DNA of 42,081 nucleotides, taken from the NCBI GenBank assembly GCA_964519015.1, contig CAZFHZ010000018.1, positions 1 through 42,081 on the forward strand. Reading direction: 5' to 3'. The DNA is from CAZFHZ01 sp964519015. GTDB taxonomy: Bacteria; Blakebacterota; Blakebacteria; Blakebacterales; CAYUVJ01. Below are positions 26,523 through 33,897 of this stretch, one piece after another. Within the stretch, counting starts at the first letter, position 1. Every line of letters starts with the position of its first letter. Position numbers and translations under genes: made by a program. The notes under the pieces are model-generated. The model saw only the letters and a program-made list of their open reading frames with translations. It was not told the origin of the DNA and searched no databases.

Positions 26523-28175
26523 TCAGAACAGCTCGAGCGCGGCGAACGCCTCCAGGCCGGCGGCCGGATCGGACCCCAGTTCGATCCGCAGGACCCGGCG
26601 GCCCCGCGCAAGCAGGGCGCGACAGTCACCGTCGGCCTGCGCCCGGATCAGCCGGGCGAAACCGTAGTCGGTCTCCGGGACCGGCAGTTCGGGTGCGGGG
26701 TCGTCCACCAGCTGCAGACAGATCGAGGAGTCCGGCCCCCCCTTGTGCAGCTGCCCGGTGGAATGGAGGAAGCGCGGTCCGAAGCCCAGGGTGGTGGCCA
26801 CCTGGCACCGTCCGCCGAACTCCCCCCGCAGCCGCTCGAGGTTCTCACGGATGATCTCATCCGGACCCAGGAACGCCTGGAGCGTCACGCAGTCCCCGCG
26901 CCGGAGAGTGTCGAGCCACTCCCGGAGCGCGCGGGTGGCCGCCTCCCGATCCGCGATCCGTTCCGAGGGCAACGCTGCGGTCGTCAACCCGCCGGCCATC
27001 GCCTGATGGGCCAGGGTCTTGGCCAGCTGGACGTCGGGCTGGTCGAAGGGGTGGACGCCGAGCAGGGAACCGGCCGCGGCCACCGCCAGTTCCCAGCAGA
27101 AGATCGAGGCGGCTAGATCGTGCCGGTCAGCCAGCCGGTTGCGGATCACCGGGAAGCCCTCCCGCACCAGGGCCTCCACGAAATCTCCGAGACCTTCATC
27201 CGGCTCGGAGGCCAGCTCGAATAAGACGAAGAGCCGGTCCCGGTTGTAGCACTCGGGCGGACGCAACGGTTCCCCGGCGATCGGCGTGATACCGTGACCG
27301 TCCTTGCCCAGGCTCTCGGCCACCAGCTGCTCCAGCCAGGCCGGATAGGCCGCCAGGGGAGGGGGGACCAGGAAGGTCAGTTTGTCCACGCCTCTGAGGG
27401 CGAGCTCCCCCAGGCTCGCCCCGACCCGCAGCGCAGGGTTGTGAGGTACGGCCACCTCGCGTGCACAGGACCGGGCCGCCCGACGGGCACGATCCAGGAA
27501 CTCCGGCAGATTGATCCCGATCAGCGCGGCCGGGATCAGCCCGAACACGCTCAGCGCGGAAAAGCGGCCGCCGATGTCGGGGGGAGCCTCAAAGACGCGA
27601 CGGAATCCCCGTTGCCCGGCCAGTTCCACCAGGGTCGACCCCGGGTCGGTGATGGCGATGAAATGCCCGCCTGGTTCGGCGACCTGCCCGGCCGCCCTCG
27701 CCCAGAAGAACCGGAAGAGGGAGAGGGTCTCGAGGGTGGTCCCCGACTTGCTGCTGACCAGGAAGAGGGTGTGACGGATATCGATCCGGGCATCCACATC
27801 CCGCACCGAGTCCGGGTGCGTGCTGTCCAGGACGATCAGGGTCGGATAGCCCTCCCGGGCCCCGAAGACAGCCTGGTAGACCTCCGGGGCGAGGCTGGAG
27901 CCTCCCATGCCGAGCAGGACGATCCAGCGGATCCCCGCGGCGCGGACCTCGTCGGCGAACGCCTCGAGGTCGCCGAGGACCGGCGGCATCACCTCGGGGA
28001 GGTCCAGCCAGCCCAGCCGATCGGTGATCTCCGGCCTGGGGTCGGGGAACCAGACGGTCGGGTCCTTCTCCCAGATCCGGTGTCCCAGATCCTCCTGCTG
28101 CCACAACTCGAACTGGTGTCGCACCGGTTCCTCGAAAGAACCGAGGCTCAACTCGATGCACTCGAATGGGCTCAC
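26523..28175 (-). CDS. pgi: Glucose-6-phosphate isomerase
   Basis: A 550-aa enzyme interconverting glucose-6-phosphate and fructose-6-phosphate. It has the sugar-phosphate-binding strand LFLVSSKSGTTLET, the first family signature as DIGGRFSALSVFG, and the second as HPFDQPDVQLAK. The C-terminal segment GFGPRFLHSTGQLHKGG is typical of the isomerase half of transaldolase-isomerase fusions. This gene therefore looks like a free-standing form of that subfamily, without a transaldolase domain. The start is a GTG at 28175 with GGGGGTGA upstream. It follows the esterase gene by 48 bp on the same strand and may be cotranscribed with it. A role in central carbon metabolism is expected. Confidence 0.93.
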   Translation of the reverse strand: MSPFECIELSLGSFEEPVRHQFELWQQEDLGHRIWEKDPTVWFPDPRPEITDRLGWLDLPEVMPPVLGDLEAFADEVRAAGIRWIVLLGMGGSSLAPEVYQAVFGAREGYPTLIVLDSTHPDSVRDVDARIDIRHTLFLVSSKSGTTLETLSLFRFFWARAAGQVAEPGGHFIAITDPGSTLVELAGQRGFRRVFEAPPDIGGRFSALSVFGLIPAALIGINLPEFLDRARRAARSCAREVAVPHNPALRVGASLGELALRGVDKLTFLVPPPLAAYPAWLEQLVAESLGKDGHGITPIAGEPLRPPECYNRDRLFVLFELASEPDEGLGDFVEALVREGFPVIRNRLADRHDLAASIFCWELAVAAAGSLLGVHPFDQPDVQLAKTLAHQAMAGGLTTAALPSERIADREAATRALREWLDTLRRGDCVTLQAFLGPDEIIRENLERLRGEFGGRCQVATTLGFGPRFLHSTGQLHKGGPDSSICLQLVDDPAPELPVPETDYGFARLIRAQADGDCRALLARGRRVLRIELGSDPAAGLEAFAALELF

Positions 28176-28223
28176 CCCATCACCCCCTGGTTGGGGTCGG
28201 CGATGATCGATCCCTGGCGACCA

Positions 28224-29882
28224 TCAGTACTTCCATCTCCGCGTATCCACCCCGCGAGGCGCGTGGCGGGTGATGTGGTCGGCCATCATGCGGACCAGCT
28301 CGAGGCTGGACATCGGCCGCCAGCCGTGCCCACCGCGGGCCCCGAAAGAGAACGAGCCTCCGTAGTAGGGATCGTTGGTCCCCTCCAGGAACGCCTCCAG
28401 GTGGTAGCATCCGACATTCAGGTAGTAATTGTCCATGTCCCCCGCATAGATGTGGAGCTTGCCCACCAGCTTCGGCCCGACTTCGGACCAATTCGTCTCC
28501 AGGTAGTGACGGATCTCGTAGTGCTCCTGCCAGTACGCGGCGACCTCGTGGTCGATCACACCGGTCCGCTTGTCGAAGAGCGGCTTGAAGTAGCCATCCT
28601 CTCCGAGTGGTCCGAAGACGGCACTCCAGATGTCGAGCTGCTCACCGCTCCGCCCCTTCGTCCCTTTAACCAGCTCAAAGAAGTTGCGCTGCCGGCTGGT
28701 CAGCACCACTTCCCCGGTGGGTTCCCGGCGGGTGTTGGCGGTCGGGACCCGGTACCACTCGTGGACCTTCTCGAAGGCGTTCTCGTCCTCGTAGATGTGG
28801 ATACCCTCCACGTTGCGGAAATCGACCGGGTCGGGGGCGAAGGCCCAGCAACCGCCGAAGAACTCGGGATTCCAGACCTGGAGCGCCAAGGCTTCCCAGC
28901 CCCCCGTGGAACCGCCGGTCAGCACACGCGCCCAACCCTCGGGGAGGCAGCGGAAACGGCGCTCGATCTCCGGCACCAGTTCCTGCAGCAGGGCGTCCCC
29001 GTAGGGACCCACGTTGACCGAGTTGACCGCGTAGGAGTCGTCGAAGTAGGGGGTCGGGTGCTGCCAGGTGACCGCGATCATCCTCGGCAGACCGGGTCCG
29101 GTCCAGGCCTGGAAGATCTCCCGGCTCCGCTCGTTGAAACCGAGGGGGGGACGGGTCGAGAAGTGGCCCTGATAGTGGATGGTCGGGTAACGGACCTCGG
29201 GGTGCTCCTCATACCCGGAAGGAAGCAGGACGGTGGCCCCCAGATACATCGGCTGGCCCCAGAAGGCGGTCAGCATCGGGCTCTGGATCCGGATGTGCTT
29301 CACCCAGGGGGTGTCGGACGGCAGCTCGATCGGAGGGACCTCCCGGGTGATCTCCAGCCGCACCGTCCCGCCCCGGGCGGGGTCGAGATGGACGCGCATG
29401 ACCTCGCTGTAGAGGTTGCCGGGGGAGCGGCGCCAGTCCTGCCCCTCCCACTGGTCCTGGTGCATCCAGACGATGTGCCCGTCGGCCCGCTCGAAACGGG
29501 TGTAGATATTCAGCATGGCCTGGACGTAGTAGTCCCCGGCCGGCAGATCGGCTAGTCGCTCGAGGGGGGAGCCGAGCACCTCGCCGCCGATCACCGCGGC
29601 CCGGCCGGGCCGGAGTCCCTCCACGTCCACTCCGAAAAAGGGTATCCCGGTGCGGCCGACCTGCAGGCGGGGCTCGCGGGAGTCGGTCCGACTGATCATC
29701 ACGAACATCCGCCCGGTCACCGGTTCCGACCGGAGGGTGGCCGGGAAGCGGACCTCGAAACGGAGCCGGGTGCCGCCGGGCGTCGAGCAGCCGACGGCCG
29801 ACAGCAGGAAAGCCGCGGCGGAGAGCACCGGGAGCAGGGATACCGGCATGGATCGCCGCAGGACTCTTCGGGTAGAGCGCAT
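28224..29882 (-). CDS. Exported esterase-like lipoprotein (esterase D/enterochelin esterase fold)
   Basis: A 552-aa protein from the ATG at 29882, which has AAGGAG six bases upstream. The signal peptide ends in a lipobox (LLSAVGC, Cys32). The N-terminal ~170 residues look like an Ig-like or accessory beta-domain (MFVMISRTDSREP, ADLPAGDYYVQA). The hydrolase domain carries the nucleophile in LTGGSTGGWEAL (Ser325) and a late GARGGHGW that may supply the catalytic His. An Asp partner is not assigned. Proteins of this family hydrolyse esters or siderophore-like compounds; the substrate is not readable. A plausible promoter lies 60 bases upstream. It is probably first in a transcript with the isomerase. 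Confidence 0.78.
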   Translation of the reverse strand: MRSTRRVLRRSMPVSLLPVLSAAAFLLSAVGCSTPGGTRLRFEVRFPATLRSEPVTGRMFVMISRTDSREPRLQVGRTGIPFFGVDVEGLRPGRAAVIGGEVLGSPLERLADLPAGDYYVQAMLNIYTRFERADGHIVWMHQDQWEGQDWRRSPGNLYSEVMRVHLDPARGGTVRLEITREVPPIELPSDTPWVKHIRIQSPMLTAFWGQPMYLGATVLLPSGYEEHPEVRYPTIHYQGHFSTRPPLGFNERSREIFQAWTGPGLPRMIAVTWQHPTPYFDDSYAVNSVNVGPYGDALLQELVPEIERRFRCLPEGWARVLTGGSTGGWEALALQVWNPEFFGGCWAFAPDPVDFRNVEGIHIYEDENAFEKVHEWYRVPTANTRREPTGEVVLTSRQRNFFELVKGTKGRSGEQLDIWSAVFGPLGEDGYFKPLFDKRTGVIDHEVAAYWQEHYEIRHYLETNWSEVGPKLVGKLHIYAGDMDNYYLNVGCYHLEAFLEGTNDPYYGGSFSFGARGGHGWRPMSSLELVRMMADHITRHAPRGVDTRRWKY

Positions 29883-29943
29883 GGGAACTCCTTGTGGCCA
29901 GGTCCGGTCCCGGGAAGGGACCTCGGGGTCGACCGAGGGGCGG

Positions 29944-29972
29944 ATTGTAACAGAACGGGGAGGCGACGATAA
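29944..29972 (-). promoter_or_regulatory. Putative promoter for the esterase gene
   Basis: Minus-strand TTATCG (29967-29972), a 17-base spacer and TACAAT (29944-29949) stand about 60 bases before the ATG at 29882. The -10 matches five of six consensus positions. The rest of the 324-bp divergent region between 29882 and 30207 holds the plus-strand promoter below and no further gene that I can support. Confidence 0.5.
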
Positions 29973-30083
29973 GGCCGACCTGCATGAACTGCCTGTCGAT
30001 GGTGAGAAGAGGCAGGAGTGGCATCCTCCCCCCGTTGGACGCCATATTGGGAGGGCGAACGGACGGGCCCCAGCCCTCTCTGA

Positions 30084-30112
30084 TTGCGCCGGGCGGGGGC
30101 CCGTGGTTAGAT
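30084..30112 (+). promoter_or_regulatory. Putative promoter of the HMG-CoA synthase operon
   Basis: TTGCGC (30084-30089), a 17-base spacer and TTAGAT (30107-30112) give a reasonable sigma-70 layout about 95 bases upstream of the ATG at 30207. It is the only good candidate before the five plus-strand genes. Confidence 0.5.
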
Positions 30113-30206
30113 TCGCCTCGGTCGCACGTCCTTCCCTGCTTGGGAGAGGGGTCGGCGGCCCAGCGCGTCCTGGTTGAGACAACCATCCCATCCTCGGGGG
30201 GCATCC

Positions 30207-31253
30207 ATGGTCGGAATCGTGGGCTACGGGTCGTACGTCCCGGTCTATCGGATCAAGGTGGACGAGATCGCCCGTCAGTGGGGCAAGGACCCCGACACGA
30301 TCAAGAACGGACTCCTGGTCTATGAGAAGACGGTACCGGGCCAGGACGAGGACACCATCACCATCTCCATCCAGGCCGCCAAATACGCCCTGATGCGGGC
30401 CCGCATCGAGCCGGAACGCATCGGTGCCGTTTACATCGGCTCGGAATCCCATCCCTACGCGGTCAAACCGAGCGGCACCGTGCTGATCGACGCCCTCGGT
30501 ATCGGCCCCGAGGTCCATGTGGCCGACTTCGAGTTCGCCTGCAAGGCCGGGACCGAGGCGATGTATGTGGCCTTCAGCCATGTGAAGTCTGGGGAGATGG
30601 ACTACGCGCTGGGCGTCGGGGCGGACACTTCCCAAGGAGCCCCGGGAGACGCCCTCGAATTCACCGCCTCGGCGGGGGGTTCCGCCTTCATCATGGGGCG
30701 GGAGCGGGTGGTCGCCGAGATCCTCCACACCTATTCCTGGACTTCGGACACCGCCGACTTCTGGCGCCGGGAGGGAAGAGACTACCCCATGCACGGTGGA
30801 CGGTTCACCGGTGAACCGGCCTACTTCCGCCATGTGCTCAGCGCCAGCCGGGGGATGCTTCAGAAGTCGGGTCTGACTCCGAAGGACTTCGCCTACGCGG
30901 TCTTCCACCAGCCGAATGGGAAGTTCCCGCTCCGCGCCGGCAAGCAGCTCGGATTCACCGAGCAGCAGCTGAAGCCGGGCTGGATCACTCCCTGGATCGG
31001 CAACACCTACTCCGGGTCCTCCCCCACCGGGCTCTCCGCCACCCTGGACGTCGCCCGGCCGGGAGACCTCATCTTCGTCACCTCGTTCGGCTCGGGCGCC
31101 GGGAGCGATTCGTTCGTCTTCCGGGTGACCGAGGAAATCGAACAGGTCCGGGATCTGGCCCCCCGTTTCCGCCCGCAGATGGAGGAGCGGAAGATCTACC
31201 TGAGCTACGGCGAATACGTGAAGTTCCGCCGCAAGATCCTGATGAACGACTAG
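30207..31253 (+). CDS. Hydroxymethylglutaryl-CoA synthase, archaeal type
   Basis: A 348-aa thiolase-fold enzyme that condenses acetyl-CoA with acetoacetyl-CoA to HMG-CoA. Residues expected for HMG-CoA synthases are present: Glu80 in GSESHPYAVKPS, the nucleophilic Cys112 in FEFACKAGTEA, and His234 in FHQPNGKFP. Length and sequence follow the short archaeal form, not the ~390-aa Gram-positive MvaS. The ATG at 30207 has a G-rich Shine-Dalgarno. A thiolase and a DUF35 protein follow; in archaea these three are known to form one complex that passes acetoacetyl-CoA directly to this enzyme. No HMG-CoA reductase or lyase is in the window, so the fate of HMG-CoA here is unknown. Confidence 0.92.
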   Translation: MVGIVGYGSYVPVYRIKVDEIARQWGKDPDTIKNGLLVYEKTVPGQDEDTITISIQAAKYALMRARIEPERIGAVYIGSESHPYAVKPSGTVLIDALGIGPEVHVADFEFACKAGTEAMYVAFSHVKSGEMDYALGVGADTSQGAPGDALEFTASAGGSAFIMGRERVVAEILHTYSWTSDTADFWRREGRDYPMHGGRFTGEPAYFRHVLSASRGMLQKSGLTPKDFAYAVFHQPNGKFPLRAGKQLGFTEQQLKPGWITPWIGNTYSGSSPTGLSATLDVARPGDLIFVTSFGSGAGSDSFVFRVTEEIEQVRDLAPRFRPQMEERKIYLSYGEYVKFRRKILMND

Positions 31254-31287
31254 ATCATCCCTTCCGGAAGAAGCGAGGAGAACCGAG

Positions 31288-32439
31288 ATGCGTGACGTAG
31301 CGATCATCGGCGTGGGGATGACCCGGTTCGGGGAACTCTGGGAGAAGTCTCTGCGCACGCTCATGGCCGAGGCCGGACTGGCCGCCCTGCAGGATGCCGG
31401 GGTGGACCGGCTCGATGGGCTCTATGTCGGGTCCATGACTCCCGGCCTGTTCGTCCACCAGGAGCACATCGCTCCCCTGATGGCCGACTACATGGGACAG
31501 AAGGGGATTCCCGCGGTCCGGGTGGAGTCGGCCTGTGCCTCGGGCGGGCACGCCGTGCGGCTGGCCGTCCTGGAGGTCGCCTCCGGGCAGAGCGAGCTGG
31601 TGATGGCCGCCGGGGTGGAGAAGATGAACGACGGGGCGGACGCCTCCGACGCCCTGGCCACGGCCGCCGACCAGGACTATGAAGCCTTCCACGGGATCAC
31701 CTTCCCCGGCCTGTATGCCCTCATGGCCCGGGCCTACATGGAGCGGTACGGCCTGACCCGCGAGCAGCTCTCCGCGGTCCCGGTCAAGAGCCATGCCCAC
31801 GGCGTCATGAACCCGAACGCCCAGTTCCGCATGAAGATCACCGCCGAGGATGTGGCGGGCTCGACGCTGGTCGCCGACCCCCTGCGCCTGCTCGACTGCT
31901 CTCCGGTCACCGATGGGGCCGCCGCCGTCATCGTGGCCCCGCTGGAGAAGGCGAAGAAGCTCGGCCGGCCCATCGTGCGGGTGAGGGCCGTGGGCGCGGC
32001 CACCGACAGCCTGGCCCTGCATGAGCGCAAGGACCTGACGACCATCCCCTCGGTCGGACTGGCCGCCGAACGGGCCTACCGGTCGGCGGGTCTGAAGCCG
32101 CAGGACGTCCACTTCGCCGAGGTGCACGACTGTTTCAGCATCGCCGAGCTGCTCGTGATGGAGGAACTCGGTTTCACCCCGCGGGGACGGGCCGGGATCG
32201 AGAGTGCCGCCGGCCTCACCCGGCTGGGGGGGAAGCTTCCGATCAACACCAGCGGCGGCCTCAAGGCCAAGGGACATCCGGTCGGCGCTTCCGGCGTCGC
32301 CCAGGTCATCGAGGCGGTCGAGCAGCTCCGCGGCCAGGCCGGCGACCGGCAGGTCTCGGGCGCCCGGATCGGCCTGACCCAGAACATGGGCGGCTCGGGT
32401 GCGAGCTGCGTCATCCACATCCTGGAGGCGATGTCATGA
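31288..32439 (+). CDS. Thiolase (acetyl-CoA acetyltransferase, archaeal/SCP2-like type)
   Basis: A 383-aa enzyme expected to make acetoacetyl-CoA from two acetyl-CoA. The acylated Cys83 lies in VESACASGGHA; the second half has EVHDCFSIAE and GGLKAKGHPVGASG with the catalytic His. The sequence resembles the archaeal thiolases that partner with HMG-CoA synthase more than biosynthetic PhaA or degradative FadA. GAGGAG precedes the ATG by six bases. The stop overlaps the DUF35 start (ATGA), consistent with subunits of one complex made in fixed ratio. Confidence 0.92.
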   Translation: MRDVAIIGVGMTRFGELWEKSLRTLMAEAGLAALQDAGVDRLDGLYVGSMTPGLFVHQEHIAPLMADYMGQKGIPAVRVESACASGGHAVRLAVLEVASGQSELVMAAGVEKMNDGADASDALATAADQDYEAFHGITFPGLYALMARAYMERYGLTREQLSAVPVKSHAHGVMNPNAQFRMKITAEDVAGSTLVADPLRLLDCSPVTDGAAAVIVAPLEKAKKLGRPIVRVRAVGAATDSLALHERKDLTTIPSVGLAAERAYRSAGLKPQDVHFAEVHDCFSIAELLVMEELGFTPRGRAGIESAAGLTRLGGKLPINTSGGLKAKGHPVGASGVAQVIEAVEQLRGQAGDRQVSGARIGLTQNMGGSGASCVIHILEAMS

Positions 32440-32828
32440 TCGTCCCCCGCTACACGCGCGAGATCCCGCAGCGCTATCGCCTGGAGGCCTCCAAGTGCGG
32501 GGGGTGCGGATACCTCGCTTTCCCTCCGCGACCGATCTGCCCGGAGTGCGGAGAGCGCCGGTTCGAGACCGTCCCGCTGAAACCCTCCGGCCGGATCGTC
32601 TCGTGGACCACGGTCTTCACGCCCGCCGAGGAGTTCTCGACCCAGGCCCCTTTCGCGGTCGGGGTGATCGAGACCGACGACGGCGCCCGGCTCACCGCCC
32701 AGATCGTGGACTGCGGGCTCGAGGAGATCACTTCCGGCGGACGGGTCCGGCTGATGCTGCGCTGTATCCAGCGGGAGGGACACGGCGGCATCCTCCAGTA
32801 CGGCTACAAGGCCGTGCTGGAGCGCTGA
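32436..32828 (+). CDS. DUF35 zinc-ribbon/OB-fold protein
   Basis: A 130-aa protein with an N-terminal rubredoxin-like zinc ribbon, CGGC at residues 21-24 and CPEC at 35-38. An OB-fold follows, with SGRIVSWTTVF and APFAVGVIE strands. In archaeal thiolase/HMG-CoA synthase complexes the DUF35 protein bridges the two enzymes and contributes to a shared CoA channel; the same role is inferred here from gene order. It overlaps the thiolase stop by four bases. The next gene starts 52 bases later. Confidence 0.9.
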   Translation: MIVPRYTREIPQRYRLEASKCGGCGYLAFPPRPICPECGERRFETVPLKPSGRIVSWTTVFTPAEEFSTQAPFAVGVIETDDGARLTAQIVDCGLEEITSGGRVRLMLRCIQREGHGGILQYGYKAVLER

Positions 32829-32880
32829 GGGCCCGGCGGCGTCCGACTCCCCCACGGGAGGAGCGGGGCGGAGACTCCGG

Positions 32881-33897
32881 ATGCGGATCGGATTGACCTA
32901 CGATCTCCACGGGGACTGGCCCTGGCGGCCGACCGACCCTCCCGATGCGGACGCTGAGTTCGAACCGGAGGAGACCATCCGCGCCCTTGAGGCGGCCCTC
33001 CAGGTCCTGGGCCACGACCCCGTACGGATCGGCGGGGCCGCGGCCCTGATGCGCCGCATCGCGTCCGGCCACATCGGGGTCGATGCGGTTGTGAACATCG
33101 CCGAGGGCGTGGCCGGTCCCGACCGGGAGGCCCAGGTCCCGGTCCTACTCGCCCTGGCCGGCATCCCCTGCCTGGGGAGCGACGCCCTTACCCTCTCGCT
33201 CAGCCTCGACAAGGTCTGGACCAAGGTCGTGGTCGCTTCGGCCGGTGTCCCGACCCCCGCCTGGCGCTCGTGGCCCAGTCCGGCGGAAGTGGATCCGGGC
33301 GACCTCCCCGGTCCCTGGCCCCTGATGGTGAAACCACGCTCGGAGGGCTCGGCCAAAGGGATCACCCGGGAGAGCCGGGTGGAGGACCTGGATGCCCTGC
33401 GCCGGCAGGTGAGCCGCATCACGGCCGACTACCGCCAGGAAGCCCTGGTCGAGGTCTTCATCGAGGGGGGAGGGGAGTATACCGTGACGCTGGTCGGTAG
33501 CGACCCGCCGGAGGTGCTGCCCGTACTCGCCCGGGCGGTCGAGCGGCAGACCGGGATCGGGCTGCACGCGCTGGAGCATCGCGGGTCCACACCACAAACC
33601 TGGCAGCATCGCCTCGAAGGGACACTCGATCCCGAGCTGGAGAGGCGGCTGGGCGGACTGGCCCGGCGGGCATGGGCGGCCTTGCGCTGCCGCGACTTCG
33701 CCCGTTTCGACTTCCGGGTGGACGCGGGCGGCACTCCCTGGTTCCTCGAGGCCAACCCCCTCCCGACCTTCGCCCCCGACAGCGCCTTCGCCGTACTGGC
33801 CGAACTGGAGGGACGACCTTACCCGGAGTTCCTGGCCACCCTGCTCGCGCCCGGGCTGGAACGGCTGCGGCTCGAGCGGGAGGAGGGGAGGCCGTGA
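32881..33897 (+). CDS. ATP-grasp ligase related to D-alanine-D-alanine ligase
   Basis: A 338-aa ATP-grasp enzyme, expected to activate a carboxylate as acyl phosphate and join it to an amine. The ATP site is clear: MVKPRSEGSAKG (149-160), VEVFIEGGGEYTV (190-202), Asp277 in ARFDFRVD, and metal ligands Glu290 and Asn292 in FLEANPLP. Two D-Ala-specific features of true Ddl are absent. The N-terminal G-x-S-x-E-x-x-VS motif is replaced by an acidic EFEPEETI stretch, and the PGMTSHS loop reads PTFAPDS. A peptidoglycan role is therefore doubtful. It overlaps the radical SAM aminomutase-like gene by four bases (GTGA), so a beta-amino acid is a reasonable guess as one substrate. Confidence 0.85.
   Translation: MRIGLTYDLHGDWPWRPTDPPDADAEFEPEETIRALEAALQVLGHDPVRIGGAAALMRRIASGHIGVDAVVNIAEGVAGPDREAQVPVLLALAGIPCLGSDALTLSLSLDKVWTKVVVASAGVPTPAWRSWPSPAEVDPGDLPGPWPLMVKPRSEGSAKGITRESRVEDLDALRRQVSRITADYRQEALVEVFIEGGGEYTVTLVGSDPPEVLPVLARAVERQTGIGLHALEHRGSTPQTWQHRLEGTLDPELERRLGGLARRAWAALRCRDFARFDFRVDAGGTPWFLEANPLPTFAPDSAFAVLAELEGRPYPEFLATLLAPGLERLRLEREEGRP

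Noticed and set aside
27294..29555. A 753-codon open frame on the plus strand antisense to the glucose-6-phosphate isomerase and esterase genes
   Set aside because: It lies opposite two well-supported genes, is full of Gly/Arg/Pro/Asp-Val repeats typical of GC-rich shadow frames, and has no family motif.
29883..31364. Extension of the esterase frame far upstream, opposite the HMG-CoA synthase gene
   Set aside because: The true esterase start at 29882 has a good ribosome-binding site and lipoprotein signal; the extension is antisense to a conserved enzyme.
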